A DNA stretch of 64,000 nt from Corynebacterium yonathiae (GCF_022288805.1 NZ_JAKOPM010000006.1:1-64000); one strand, 5' to 3'. Numbered from the stretch's first letter, positions 30,601-39,184 are shown. Notes: generated from the letters alone by a model not told the origin. Made by a program: numbers and translations.

Positions 30601-31087
30601 CCGCAAGTACGGCAACACCGAGGCACTGACGGATACCACCTTCTTCTATGGTCTTACCGAAGGCGAAGAAAAGGTCGTCCACTACTTCCCAGAGGACTCC
30701 ACCGATCGCGCTGACCTCAAGCAGGTCGTAGTGCGTCTCGACGCCGTGGGTGAGCCGGACGAAAAGGGCATGCGTAACGTGGTTCTCAACGTCAACGGCC
30801 AGATCCGCCCGATGAAGGTGCGCGACGAGAACGCCGAATCCACGGTCGCTACCGTCGAAAAGGCCGACCCCTCCAACGAGGGCCACGTCGCCGCACCATT
30901 CGCCGGCGTGGTCAACCCCACCGCCAAGCCCGGCGACGAGGTGAAGGCCGGCGATCAAATCGCCGTCATCGAGGCGATGAAGATGGAAGCATCCATCTCC
31001 GCCACCAAGGATGGTGTGGTCGAGCGCGTGGCCATCGGCCAGGCCACCAAGGTGGAAGGCGGCGACCTCATCGCCGTCATCAACTAA
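27656..31087 (+). CDS. pyc: pyruvate carboxylase
   Basis: Biotin enzyme that carboxylates pyruvate to oxaloacetate, the main anaplerotic step. The 1143-residue chain has, in order, the biotin carboxylase (about 15-470, with AVAGGGGRGMRF and HIEVQILAD), the carboxyltransferase (about 545-820, with TTFRDAHQSLLATRVR), the PYC/OADA region, and a C-terminal biotinyl domain with EAMKMEAS (Lys about 1109). The GTG at 27656 is chosen for the GAAAGGA upstream and for length match to C. glutamicum Pyc; an in-frame start at 27614 adds 14 unrelated residues. Biotinylation would be by BirA encoded at 53371. Confidence 0.97.
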   Translation: MANPALPSFKKILVANRGEIAVRAFRAAFETGAKTVAVYPREDRNSFHRAFADEAVRIGAEGQPVKAYLDIDEIIRAAKKAEADAIYPGYGFLSERADLARACEDNGIKFIGPTPSTLDLTGDKAAAVSAAKEAGLPTLQDSEPSTDVDKLVEYSKDFNFPVFVKAVAGGGGRGMRFVESEDQLREKAAEASREAEAAFGDGSVYLETAVIKPQHIEVQILADSQGNVVHLFERDCSVQRRHQKVVEIAPAPSLDSELRDRICQDAVKFCEHINYEGAGTVEFLVDERGNHVFIEMNPRVQVEHTVTEEITGVDIVKAQMNIAAGASLEDIHLAQDKISITGSALQCRITTEDPNNGFRPDTGTLTAYRSPGGAGVRLDGATSVGAEVSPNFDSLLVKMTCRGVTFEQAVQRAQRALNEFTVSGVATNIGFLRALLREPDFTQTRVDTGFINAHPHLLKAPPAVDESGRILEYIAETTVNKPNGKRPTALRPFDKLPELDLSEPLPRGSRDDLLEFGPQKWAEKIRQQNALMVTDTTFRDAHQSLLATRVRSTALVSAAEAVARMTPNLFSVEAWGGATYDVAMRFLHEDPWVRLDMLREAMPNQNIQMLLRGRNTVGYTPYPDSVCRGFVQEAAKSGVDVFRIFDALNDVSQMRPAIDAVLETNTTVAEVAMAYSGDLSSPKENLYTLDYYLKLAEQIVESGAHILAIKDMAGLLRPEAASKLVMALRKEFDLPVHVHTHDTAGGQMATYYAAALSGADIVDGASAPLAGTTSQPSLSALIAAFSQSKRDTGIDLQAVSDLEPYWEAVRQLYAPFENGIPGPTGRVYKHEIPGGQLSNLRAQAVALGLADRFEVIEDTYAAVNEMLGRPTKVTPSSKVVGDLALHLVGAGVDPKDFAANPTKFDIPDSVNQFLRGQLGTPPGGWPELRDKVLDGREETGAKVSEVPAEEQPHLESDNSDERRASLNRLLFPKQFEEFNEFRRKYGNTEALTDTTFFYGLTEGEEKVVHYFPEDSTDRADLKQVVVRLDAVGEPDEKGMRNVVLNVNGQIRPMKVRDENAESTVATVEKADPSNEGHVAAPFAGVVNPTAKPGDEVKAGDQIAVIEAMKMEASISATKDGVVERVAIGQATKVEGGDLIAVIN

Positions 31088-31100
31088 CTGACGCACGCCA

Positions 31101-31142
31101 GCGCCCCGCTTCCTTCGCGCAATCCTCTAGGAAGCGGGGCGC
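31101..31142 (+). terminator. strong hairpin after pyc
   Basis: A perfect 14-base stem, GCGCCCCGCTTCCT with its complement, around a 14-base loop, 13 bases after the pyc stop. There is no immediate T-run, but a T-rich CTTTTC follows within 25 bases. Confidence 0.7.
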
Positions 31143-31171
31143 AGTGCTGTCTGCAGGCGGCTTTTCGCGAG

Positions 31172-31229
31172 TTTCGTCCATATAAACCACCAAAACCGTC
31201 GACGAAATCGGTGGTTTGTATGGACGAAA
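31172..31229. repeat. long inverted repeat between pyc and the DUF1648 gene
   Basis: Two 20-base arms (31172-31191 and 31210-31229) are complementary with one mismatch; they begin TTTCGTCCATA and end TATGGACGAAA. The 18-base centre includes the palindrome CGTCGACG. It may act as a bidirectional terminator for two converging genes or be a dispersed palindromic element. Confidence 0.65.
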
Positions 31230-31258
31230 ATCGTGATCTAGCCTGAATGCCAAAATTT

Positions 31259-32383
31259 TTAGCTGAGTATTAAAGGCAGCGCTATTGAGCCGACTAGAAC
31301 CAGAAGTGTGATGGCGAGGAATGCCTTGGCCTGCCAGCGGGCGAAGTTGAACGACACGCCTGTGCCGAAGCGCTTATCCACTAGTACCGCCGGATCCTCT
31401 GGGTTGTAGTACATCACTCCCCATTTATAGAGATGGTCATTGTCCGGTGATTCTTTGCCTTCATCGGGAAAGCGGATTCCACGCAGTTGTTCAGATAATT
31501 GAGATTGTTTGTAGAGAAGAAATGCAACCAGTCCGATGCTGCCACCGATGGTAAGAACCAACATCGTGATAACGGCGGCGCCATTAAACCGCTGAAATTG
31601 CGGTACAGGGCCGGTTACTTGCATGAAGGCCATGCCGGCACACAAGAGCAGGGTGAGAACTCCCATTCCGGTATTCGTGAAGGCGAGGTTGGCCTCGTTG
31701 CGCAGTCGAGCTTTAATGCTGCGTTCTGAACGTGGGGATACCTCACTATGTGCGATAAAAGAGCAGATGATGGCGAAAAGCAAGAGCGTTCCTAAGGCGA
31801 TGAAGGAGAGAGAAAATACGCTGCCGATATTCTTTTCGCTCCAATTATCCGCCTCCATGGAAGAATTCCAGTGCACAGGAACGGGGTCAGGAATATCGGA
31901 CCAGTGGGAAGCGACGATGATGGCACCGGCCGCGATGCACAACAGGGAGGCGAGCATTGTTACCCACGGAAAAGTCGGCGTGGGGATGCCTTCGAATTCG
32001 GGTGTGCCATTGGCGTTGGTGGACACACGAGCAGCGATGGTGGTTTCAACCTCGTCGAACCAACCGCCGACCTTTTTCGCGGCGATGATGCGGCGGCGTT
32101 GAGAGATGTAGGCCCACAAGCCGCCGAGCGTTACCAAGAGGGACGGTACGGCGGCGAGGAGTGGCAATTTCCAGGCAAAGAGGGACAGAATTGTTGCCGT
32201 GATGCCGCAGCCCCAAGTACGGACCTTGTATCCAGCAAGAGCAGAGGTAACTGCACTATCGGAAAGGTAGTCCTTTGGCACGCGCACACCGAGCGGTGTG
32301 CCGGGCGAGGCGAGGGAGGGCGTTTGGGCCATAATCCAGGTAATAGCGAGAGTTGTGACGGCCATTAAAAGTGCGAAAATCAT
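31259..32383 (-). CDS. DUF1648/DUF5808-type integral membrane protein
   Basis: A 374-residue membrane protein with about eight hydrophobic segments. The IPDPVPVHWN segment near residue 170 is the DUF1648 motif found in SdpI-type immunity and related proteins, and GVRVPKDYLS near residue 33 with HLYKWGVMYYNPEDP near 315 match the outer-membrane-side DUF5808-like regions of such proteins. Its ATG overlaps the stop of the upstream GntR gene (ATGA), so the two are co-translated. It probably senses or resists an envelope-active compound; not shown. Confidence 0.7.
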   Translation of the reverse strand: MIFALLMAVTTLAITWIMAQTPSLASPGTPLGVRVPKDYLSDSAVTSALAGYKVRTWGCGITATILSLFAWKLPLLAAVPSLLVTLGGLWAYISQRRRIIAAKKVGGWFDEVETTIAARVSTNANGTPEFEGIPTPTFPWVTMLASLLCIAAGAIIVASHWSDIPDPVPVHWNSSMEADNWSEKNIGSVFSLSFIALGTLLLFAIICSFIAHSEVSPRSERSIKARLRNEANLAFTNTGMGVLTLLLCAGMAFMQVTGPVPQFQRFNGAAVITMLVLTIGGSIGLVAFLLYKQSQLSEQLRGIRFPDEGKESPDNDHLYKWGVMYYNPEDPAVLVDKRFGTGVSFNFARWQAKAFLAITLLVLVGSIALPLILS

Positions 32384-32757
32384 GACGATACTTCCAAGTG
32401 TTTAAGAGTGGAGCTGAGGTGGGTGTGGAGCTCATCTGGGCTAAAGCCTTGGGCACGGGCGAGCGCAACTACTCGGCCTAATTGCTCAGCTAGTTGTCTT
32501 TCTTGAGTCTCGGTGTGAGCGCCGGGTCTGACGATGGAGCCGGAGCGGCCGGCGGTTTCAATGAGGCCGTCAGAGACCAAGAGGTCGTACGCCTTCTTCA
32601 CGGTGGCCGGGTTGATGCCTATGTCTTTGGCGACGCGGCGGACGGGGTCTAGCTTGTCACCATCAGAGAGCTGGCCGCGAGCTATGGCCAGTACTAATTC
32701 ATCGTGAATTTGTTGGAAGACAGGGACATCCGAATCGGGGTTGAGGCTAATAAACAT
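32380..32757 (-). CDS. GntR-family (YtrA-like) transcriptional regulator
   Basis: A 125-residue winged-helix regulator (residues 8-75, with LDPVRRVAKDIGINPATVKK) and a short helical C terminus. It lacks an effector domain. It forms an operon with the DUF1648 membrane protein and is preceded by a symmetric site at 32803-32825, so autoregulation is likely. GGAGGTGACAG precedes the ATG. Confidence 0.88.
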   Translation of the reverse strand: MFISLNPDSDVPVFQQIHDELVLAIARGQLSDGDKLDPVRRVAKDIGINPATVKKAYDLLVSDGLIETAGRSGSIVRPGAHTETQERQLAEQLGRVVALARAQGFSPDELHTHLSSTLKHLEVSS

Positions 32758-32778
32758 CTGTCACCTCCAATCTTTTTT

Positions 32779-32825
32779 CTGTATTACTTATAGTAACACA
32801 AACTGTATTATGTGGAGTAATACAG
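32779..32825 (-). promoter_or_regulatory. candidate operator of the second GntR regulator
   Basis: CTGTATTA-N7-TAATACAG (32803-32825) is a perfect inverted repeat, and a further copy of the left arm, CTGTATTAC, lies at 32779-32787. The three half-sites sit 22-68 bases before the GntR start in an AT-rich stretch that must also contain its promoter. Repression by the adjacent regulator is the simplest reading. Confidence 0.6.
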
Positions 32826-32897
32826 AATAATGCCAAAAAGAAATCCCCAGGTATGTGCATGTAATGCAGTGATGTACCTGGGGAAAGCGCAGGGCGA

Positions 32898-33920
32898 CTA
32901 AAAGAAGAGGACCACGGTTATGGCCGCAATGCCGTAGCCACCGCGCAGGAAGTAACCGAAGACTTCGGGGGAGAATGAAGCGCCGAAGCCACCGGTGTCG
33001 ATGATGTTCATGGTGGTCACTCGCGCGGGGCGGGAGCGCTTGAAGGAGGCATAGGTAAGTCCTAAACAGCACGCGGCGAGTACGAGTATCGGCAGCTTCC
33101 ACACGGCGGCGATGAAGGCGGTACCGAGAACGGCGGCACCTGCTGTCGCGGTCAAGGGAAGTCCCCAGTCGGGCCAAGCACCGTCGATGATGCGGCCAAA
33201 GGATGCGGCGCGGCCGGTGGCGGCGCCGACGATGGTCCATGCGCCAGAGAATCCAATGAGGGCAAGGCTGCCAAGCTGTGGTGCTAGTCCTAGGGTTAGG
33301 CCCATGACGGCGACCGCGCCGAGCGGGATGTACCAGCGGCGGTATAGGCGCCGGAAAAAGAGGCGGCTGGGCGACGCCGTGGCGCGCGAGCTGGGGCGCA
33401 GGCGGGCCGACTGGGAGGCGATGGCATCGGCAGAAACCTCAGAATCCAAAAGCCCAAAGGAGGACGAGCCGACGGCACGGGTGCGGCCCGCACGAAGAAG
33501 CGAGGCGAGATTAAAGGAACGCCAGCCGATCGCAATGCGCAGCAAGGGCAGGGCCATCGCCGCATAGAACGGAAGGTGCAGCGACGTGCACAGGGCTAGG
33601 CCGAGGAGACTTACGCCGGCGAGCTGGGCAATGGACAGCTTATCGACGCCCCGCATACGCCCCCGCGGCCTATCCACATAGACCCACCGGCCCAGGGAAA
33701 GGCTGCGCAGCGGATAGAGCGCCTCGAGGAGAACGATGAGGGCGAGGGAGCCGAACGCAGCGCCGATGGTCGCAGTGGCGGGCAGGGACGCGGCGGTGCG
33801 CTGCGCGAGCGAGGGCAAAACCTCGGCGGCATTCTGCCAAGCGTAGACACTGACGCTCGCGATGAGCGCCGCGATGAAGGCGTAATAGATAGCTGAAGAG
33901 GCGTGGGATAAAAGCTTCAT
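32898..33920 (-). CDS. ABC transporter membrane protein
   Basis: A 340-residue protein with about eight hydrophobic segments in two groups, split by a basic cytoplasmic loop (residues 165-195, SARLRPSSRATASPSR). It overlaps the upstream ABC ATPase gene by four bases (ATGA), so the two form one transporter. No substrate-specific feature is visible. A third gene is not present; the pair is separate from the GntR unit at 31.3-32.8 kb. Confidence 0.72.
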   Translation of the reverse strand: MKLLSHASSAIYYAFIAALIASVSVYAWQNAAEVLPSLAQRTAASLPATATIGAAFGSLALIVLLEALYPLRSLSLGRWVYVDRPRGRMRGVDKLSIAQLAGVSLLGLALCTSLHLPFYAAMALPLLRIAIGWRSFNLASLLRAGRTRAVGSSSFGLLDSEVSADAIASQSARLRPSSRATASPSRLFFRRLYRRWYIPLGAVAVMGLTLGLAPQLGSLALIGFSGAWTIVGAATGRAASFGRIIDGAWPDWGLPLTATAGAAVLGTAFIAAVWKLPILVLAACCLGLTYASFKRSRPARVTTMNIIDTGGFGASFSPEVFGYFLRGGYGIAAITVVLFF

Positions 33921-34498
33921 GAAATCTCCACCACTTCATCACAGGCATCGAAGATGGCCGGGGAGTGGGAGGCCAGCACTACACAACGGCCGTCGTCGGC
34001 GAGGTGGCGCAGCTCCTCGGCCAAGAAGGCGGTCCAGGTGTGGTCAAGGTGGCGCTCGGGTTCGTCGATAAGCAGAGCCTTGGCAGGCTGATAGAGCTGG
34101 GCGGCGAGGTAAACGCGCTGGCGCTGGCCAGAAGAAAGGTCGCTGACCGCGGAGTTTAGGATGGCGTCGTCGATGGCCCAAAGTTCATGAACCTCGGCAA
34201 AGTCCACGCCGGAGCGGCGCGAAAGCAGGGTGAAGTGCTCGCCGACGGTGAGGTCAGGCAAGAAGACCGGATCCGCAACTGCGATGACGGAGCCGGCGGC
34301 CTCTGCGTTGCCGGGTGCGGCACCGTCGATGGTAACGGTGCCCTCGAGTGGGGCAATTTCGCCGCTCAAGGTCTGCAGCAGCGTAGATTTACCCGCACCA
34401 TTGGGGCCCTTCAAGCCGTATACGCGCCCGGTGTCGAAGGTGCGATTCAGGCGCCCTAAAGCGGTGGAATGTCCATAAGTTGCATCTATTTTCAGCAT
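33917..34498 (-). CDS. ABC transporter ATP-binding protein (short)
   Basis: A 193-residue compact ATPase with Walker A GPNGAGKST (31-39), signature LSSGQ (121-125), Walker B ALLIDEPE (141-148) and H-loop ASHSP (176-180). All catalytic elements are present despite the short length. It is translationally coupled to the downstream membrane protein. Confidence 0.87.
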   Translation of the reverse strand: MLKIDATYGHSTALGRLNRTFDTGRVYGLKGPNGAGKSTLLQTLSGEIAPLEGTVTIDGAAPGNAEAAGSVIAVADPVFLPDLTVGEHFTLLSRRSGVDFAEVHELWAIDDAILNSAVSDLSSGQRQRVYLAAQLYQPAKALLIDEPERHLDHTWTAFLAEELRHLADDGRCVVLASHSPAIFDACDEVVEIS

Positions 34499-34540
34499 CG
34501 TAGCTAGGTTAGCAGGAGGGCGGCCGGACCTAGGGGCGAG

Positions 34541-34984
34541 CTAGAAGCGGCGGAAGAACTTGCCGGGTGCGAGTTCCTCGAATCCGGGCAGGGCCGTGGC
34601 AGAAGAGATGCCGGGGGCAGTCTGCTCGGCCGCGAGGTCGATGGCGTTGGTAATAAGCAACTCGCGGGCGGCGGGGTCATCGCTGGAGACGATGAGCTCG
34701 GGAATGTCCTCGGGGTCGAAGGGGGTGAGCCAGGTGGCGTCGTCAAGCGGGTGCGCCGAGGGATCGCCCAAGAAAGCTGGGCCTTTGTCGGCGGCGGGGT
34801 AGTAGCGCAGGAGTGCGGCGCCGCGGGGAGCAACGGTGGGGTCCTCGTTGGCGGCCATGGGTAGGGCGATGACCCCGCCGTCCACAATGGGGGACCAGTC
34901 CGCAATATAAGAAGGGAAGAGGCCCGTAAGATAGTCGCGGTCCTCTTCCTTGGCCAAGCGCACGCCGAGGGAAGAATCAGTCAT
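34541..34984 (-). CDS. conserved protein of unknown function
   Basis: A 147-residue acidic soluble protein with no signal peptide or membrane segment. The N-terminal VRLAKEEDRDYLTGLFPSYI recalls the start of a GNAT acetyltransferase fold, but the acetyl-CoA loop is not visible, and the rest is Pro-Asp-rich. It lies 23 bases upstream of nothing conserved, after accBC in the same direction, so it may be co-transcribed with accBC. I do not recognise the function. Confidence 0.6.
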   Translation of the reverse strand: MTDSSLGVRLAKEEDRDYLTGLFPSYIADWSPIVDGGVIALPMAANEDPTVAPRGAALLRYYPAADKGPAFLGDPSAHPLDDATWLTPFDPEDIPELIVSSDDPAARELLITNAIDLAAEQTAPGISSATALPGFEELAPGKFFRRF

Positions 34985-35007
34985 TCTTCCAAGGCTAGCG
35001 GGGCAGG

Positions 35008-36771
35008 CTACTTGATTTCCAGCAGTACGCTGCCCTTGGTGGTAGAAGCGCCAGCTTCTACGGCCAAGCCGGTAACGGTGCCGGCTTTATGTGCCTTGAC
35101 GGGGTTTTCCATCTTCATGGCCTCGAGCACGAGGAGGACTTCGCCTTCGGCGACCTCTTGGCCTTCTTCGACGTTGACCTTGATGACCGTGCCCTGCATT
35201 GGGGAGGCAACGGCGTCGCCGGATACGGCGGCCTTGGCGCCAGAGCCCTTACGCTTCTTCTTTTTGCGTGGGGTGCCGTTGGCGCCGAAGGAGGCAGGGA
35301 GGGCAACCTCGATGCGGCGGCCGTCGATTTCCACGGTGTGCACCTGGGAAGGCTCTGCGTCGGCTGCCTCGGCATCGGTGGACTCATCGTGGGCGGGCAG
35401 CTGGTTATCCCATTCCTCTTCGATCCACTTGGTGTAGACGCCGAAGTTGCCGTCTTCTGCAGCGAAGGCGGGGTCAGCAACGACAGCCTGGTCAAACGGG
35501 ATAACGGTGGGGAGGCCCTCCACCGTGTACTCGGATAGGGCGCGGGCGGAGCGGCGCAGCGCGGTCTCGCGGTCTGGCCCCCAGACGATGAGCTTGGCCA
35601 GCATGGAATCGAACTGGCCACCAATGACGGAGCCCTGGATGACGCCAGAATCTACGCGCACGCCCGGACCAGCTGGTTCGGAGTATTTCACGATGGTGCC
35701 AGGAGCCGGCATGAAGTTTGCCGCGGCATCCTCACCATTGATGCGGAACTCGAAGGCATGACCACGTGGGGTGGGGTCTTCCTGCAGGGAGAGCTCGTGG
35801 CCCTCAGCGATGCGGAATTGTTCGCGTACGAGGTCGAGGCCGGTGGTTTCTTCGGAGACTGGGTGCTCCACCTGCAGGCGAGTATTGACCTCAAGGAAGG
35901 AAATGAGGCCATCGGCGCCCACCAGATACTCAACGGTGCCGGCGCCGTAGTAGCCGGCCTCGCGGCAGATGCGCTTGGCAGACTCGTGGATGGAAGCGCG
36001 CTGCTCATCGGTAAGGAAGGGGGCTGGCGCTTCTTCTACTAGCTTCTGGAAGCGGCGCTGCAGGGAGCAATCGCGCGTGCCGACGACAACTACGTTGCCG
36101 TGCTTATCCGCCAGCACCTGGGCCTCGACGTGGCGGGCGCGGTCCAGGTAGCGCTCCACGAAGCACTCACCACGACCGAAGGCGGAGGTAGCCTCGCGGG
36201 TAGCGGATTCAAAGAGCTCGGGGATTTCCTCTGCGGAGTAGGCCACCTTCATGCCGCGGCCGCCGCCGCCAAAGGCAGCCTTGATGGCAACGGGAAGGCC
36301 GTATTCCATGGCGAAGGACTGCACCTCATCGGCGCCAGCCACCGGATCCTTAGTACCCGGGGCCATAGGGGCCTCGGCGCGCTCGGCGATGTGCCGCGCG
36401 GTGACCTTATCGCCCAAGTTGCGGATGGACTCAGGAGAGGGGCCAATCCAGGTCAATCCGGCGTCGATGACGGCCTGGGCAAAGTCGGCGTTTTCAGATA
36501 AGAAGCCGTAGCCGGGGTGAATGGCATCCGCGCCGGATTTTTCTGCGGCATCTAGGATCTTGTCAAAGACGAGGTAGGACTCGGCAGAAGTGGTGCCGCC
36601 GAGGGCAAAGGCTTCGTCGGCAAGCGAGGCAAAGGGCGCCTGGGCATCTGGCTCGGCGTAGACGGCGACGGAGGCAATGCCAGCGTCGCGGGCCGCGCGG
36701 ATCACGCGAACGGCGATCTCACCGCGGTTCGCCACGAGAACCTTAGAGATCTTTTTGGTTTCTACTGCCAC
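35008..36771 (-). CDS. accBC: acyl-CoA carboxylase alpha subunit (biotin carboxylase and biotin carrier)
   Basis: The shared alpha subunit that carboxylates its own biotin for acetyl- and acyl-CoA carboxylases feeding fatty and mycolic acid synthesis. The 587-residue chain has a biotin carboxylase (about 8-450; [28 protein letters not shown]) and a C-terminal carrier domain with LEAMKMENP (Lys about 553). A Lys-rich linker, [10 protein letters not shown], precedes the carrier. GTG start with AGGAGG eight bases upstream. Partner subunits AccD and AccE are encoded 6-8 kb away. Confidence 0.96.
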   Translation of the reverse strand: MAVETKKISKVLVANRGEIAVRVIRAARDAGIASVAVYAEPDAQAPFASLADEAFALGGTTSAESYLVFDKILDAAEKSGADAIHPGYGFLSENADFAQAVIDAGLTWIGPSPESIRNLGDKVTARHIAERAEAPMAPGTKDPVAGADEVQSFAMEYGLPVAIKAAFGGGGRGMKVAYSAEEIPELFESATREATSAFGRGECFVERYLDRARHVEAQVLADKHGNVVVVGTRDCSLQRRFQKLVEEAPAPFLTDEQRASIHESAKRICREAGYYGAGTVEYLVGADGLISFLEVNTRLQVEHPVSEETTGLDLVREQFRIAEGHELSLQEDPTPRGHAFEFRINGEDAAANFMPAPGTIVKYSEPAGPGVRVDSGVIQGSVIGGQFDSMLAKLIVWGPDRETALRRSARALSEYTVEGLPTVIPFDQAVVADPAFAAEDGNFGVYTKWIEEEWDNQLPAHDESTDAEAADAEPSQVHTVEIDGRRIEVALPASFGANGTPRKKKKRKGSGAKAAVSGDAVASPMQGTVIKVNVEEGQEVAEGEVLLVLEAMKMENPVKAHKAGTVTGLAVEAGASTTKGSVLLEIK

Positions 36772-36871
36772 GGCAGCAACCTCCTGAACACATTAGGTTG
36801 AATACGCAATCTATTCTTGCACACAAAAGCATGAGTTAATTTTCACGCACGCAAGGGGGACATTTTTGAAC

Positions 36872-36904
36872 AAAAATAAACCCACATCCAGTGTGGACAT
36901 GGGC
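36872..36904 (-). terminator. terminator after the rhodanese gene
   Basis: Read on the minus strand, CCCATGTCC and GGATGTGGG form a nine-pair stem (two G-T pairs) around ACACT, followed by TTTATTTTTG. It ends the sulfurtransferase transcript before accBC. Confidence 0.75.
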
Positions 36905-36925
36905 TTATACGGCTAAACCGAAAAA

Positions 36926-37789
36926 CTAACGCTCAATCGGCATTTTCACCATATTGCCCCACTCAGACCACGAACCATCGTAGACCTGCGCCTTTGTGAA
37001 TCCCAAAAGATGCGTCAGCACAAACCACGTATGCGCGGCTTGGGCGCCCACGTGGGAATAGAGGATTGTGGCAGACTCAGGCTCCAACATTCCGTAGTTG
37101 ACCCTGAGTTCCTCGGCCGAGCGGAAGCAGGAGTTGGGGTAGGTGGAACGATCCCACTCGAGGTTGATCGCGCTAGGGATATGGCCGTGGCGCATGGTAG
37201 TGCCGTAGGCGGAATCACCATTGGGATCGTGTTCGGTGGCCTCGCCCGCAAACTCTTCTGGGCTGCGGGTGTCTACGAGCGTGCCTTCGGTCTCGCGCAC
37301 CTGATCTACGAAGGTACGCAGCATGGAGTCATCGCGGCTTACCTCGGGATATTCGGATGCGGGGAAGTCTGGAACCATGAAGGAAGTATCGCGTTCCTCG
37401 GCCATCCAGGCATTGCGGCCGCCATCGAGCAGGCGAACGTCCTTGTGCCCGAAGAGGGTAAATACCCACAGGGCGTAGGCAGCCCACCAATTGGACTTGT
37501 CGCCGTAAAGAACAATCGTATCGTCGGCGTTAATGCCCTTCTCCCGCATTAGGGAAGTGAATTCTTCTCCGTCGATGAAATCACGGGTAAGTGGGCTAAG
37601 TAGTTCCGTGCGGAAGTTAATGCGGGTAGCAGTAGGGATATGGCCAATGTCATAGAGGAGCGAGTCTTCATCCACCTCAATAACGCGCAGGCCTTTGATG
37701 CCTAGGCGTGCGGACAGCCACGGTGCAGACACGAGGCGTTCGGGATGTGCGTATTCCTGGAATGGGGGATAGGGATCAACGTCAGCCAC
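36926..37789 (-). CDS. thtR: rhodanese-family sulfurtransferase lacking the catalytic cysteine
   Basis: A 287-residue protein with two tandem rhodanese domains (about 15-140 and 155-280), as in thiosulfate sulfurtransferases. The second domain should carry the persulfide cysteine in a motif like YCxxGxRSSHTWFVL; here the text is LYSHVGAQAAHTWFVL with Ser245 in its place, confirmed in the bases. The GAQAAHTW form of the loop is otherwise well kept. The protein may have lost thiosulfate sulfurtransferase activity. Neighbouring position before accBC matches the thtR place in C. glutamicum. GTG start at 37789; an in-frame ATG at 37864 lacks support. Confidence 0.85.
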   Translation of the reverse strand: MADVDPYPPFQEYAHPERLVSAPWLSARLGIKGLRVIEVDEDSLLYDIGHIPTATRINFRTELLSPLTRDFIDGEEFTSLMREKGINADDTIVLYGDKSNWWAAYALWVFTLFGHKDVRLLDGGRNAWMAEERDTSFMVPDFPASEYPEVSRDDSMLRTFVDQVRETEGTLVDTRSPEEFAGEATEHDPNGDSAYGTTMRHGHIPSAINLEWDRSTYPNSCFRSAEELRVNYGMLEPESATILYSHVGAQAAHTWFVLTHLLGFTKAQVYDGSWSEWGNMVKMPIER

Positions 37790-38036
37790 TGTCCGCCTGC
37801 CTTTCCTATAAGGGTCAATAATTCGCTCCCACCACTTTAACCCGATTTTTCCCGTGGTGATCACTCGGGGACCATTCCTGTGGGGTGGGAGACAGGCTTC
37901 GGCCGGGGACGGCGAGTGGCGGCCGGCGGGGTTGAAAAGAGGGGGCAGTAGGGTGCGCGGAGTAAGAAAGCCTGGGATAAACTCGGGATATGGTGCGACA
38001 ACGTGCTATGAACACCACCTAAGAAGGGAACTGCAA

Positions 38037-39098
38037 GTGCAGAAAGCAATCGTTGTATTCGAGGTAGAGGGCGGCTCCGATAAGGGCGCAGATGGTCACC
38101 GCAAGGACACCATGCCGATCGTCAATGCGATCAAGGAACAAGGCTGGGAAGCCGAGGTTATCTACTTCCATCCAGATAAGACTGAGGAGATCTATGCCCA
38201 GGTCTCTAGCAACTTTGACGCTTATATCTCCCGCGTCAACCCAGGGAATATCCCCGGCGGAGAAAAGGGCTACTTCGAATTGCTCACCAAGCTGGCAGAC
38301 GCTGGCCTGGTAGGTATGTCCACTCCGGCGGACATGATGGCCTATGGTGCCAAGGACGCACTGGTCAAGCTCAAAGACACCCCGCTAGTGCCGGACGATA
38401 CTGCCGCGTACTACGAGGTGGAAGAGCTGCATAATACCTTCCCTACCTCCTTGTCCTATGGCGAGCGCGTGCTCAAGCAAAACCGCGGCTCTACTGGTGA
38501 GGGAATCTGGCGCGTACGCCTGGCGGATCAGGAGCTTGCCCAGTCCGTGGAACCGGGCACTGCGCTTCCGCTCGATACCGCTTTGAAGTGCACCGAGGCA
38601 GTGGATAACCAGACCCATGACTACCAGCTGGGCGCTTTCATGGACTTCTGTGACCAGTACATTGTGGGCGATAACGGCATGCTGGTGGATATGCGCTTTA
38701 TGCCGCGCATTGTAGAGGGCGAAATCCGCATCCTGCTCGTGGGCAATGAGCCGGTATTCATTGTGCACAAGAAGCCAGCGGAAGGCGGCGATAACTTCTC
38801 CGCAACGCTCTTCTCCGGTGCGAAGTACACCTACGATAAGCCGGAATCCTGGCCGGAGCTGCTGGAGATGTTCGACAAAGCTCGCCCCGTTATCGCTGAA
38901 AAGCTCGGCGATACCAAAGATGTTCCGCTGATCTGGACTGCGGACTTCATGCTTGACGACGCCCCCGATGGCACCGATACCTACGTTCTCGGCGAAATCA
39001 ACTGCTCCTGCGTTGGCTTCACTTCCGAGCTGGATATGGGCATCCAAGAAAAGGTTGCCGCCGAAGCAATTCGTCGCGTTCAGGACGCGAACGCCTAA
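38037..39098 (+). CDS. Cj0069-family protein, ATP-grasp-like
   Basis: A 353-residue cytoplasmic protein of the family named for Campylobacter Cj0069. It begins KAIVVFEVEGGSDKGADGHR and has features of an ATP-grasp ligase: a Lys-containing VLKQNRGSTGEGIWRV block (about residues 140-156) and a C-terminal YVLGEINCSCVGF, where acidic and Asn residues would bind metal-ATP. The reaction is unknown. GTG at 38037 with AAGAAGGG upstream; longer in-frame translation from 37854 is not supported. A hairpin terminator follows. Confidence 0.75.
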   Translation: MQKAIVVFEVEGGSDKGADGHRKDTMPIVNAIKEQGWEAEVIYFHPDKTEEIYAQVSSNFDAYISRVNPGNIPGGEKGYFELLTKLADAGLVGMSTPADMMAYGAKDALVKLKDTPLVPDDTAAYYEVEELHNTFPTSLSYGERVLKQNRGSTGEGIWRVRLADQELAQSVEPGTALPLDTALKCTEAVDNQTHDYQLGAFMDFCDQYIVGDNGMLVDMRFMPRIVEGEIRILLVGNEPVFIVHKKPAEGGDNFSATLFSGAKYTYDKPESWPELLEMFDKARPVIAEKLGDTKDVPLIWTADFMLDDAPDGTDTYVLGEINCSCVGFTSELDMGIQEKVAAEAIRRVQDANA

Positions 39099-39121
39099 CG
39101 TTCGCTGTATCCTGCCAGATA

Positions 39122-39147
39122 GCCCCACGGGTGACCGTGGGGCATTT
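39122..39147 (+). terminator. rho-independent terminator
   Basis: GCCCCACGG and CCGTGGGGC form a perfect nine-pair stem with a GTGA loop, followed by ATTTCC, shortly after the Cj0069-family gene. Confidence 0.75.
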
Positions 39148-39184
39148 CCTACGATCCCCTAAAACCATTTTTAAGGACCAGATT

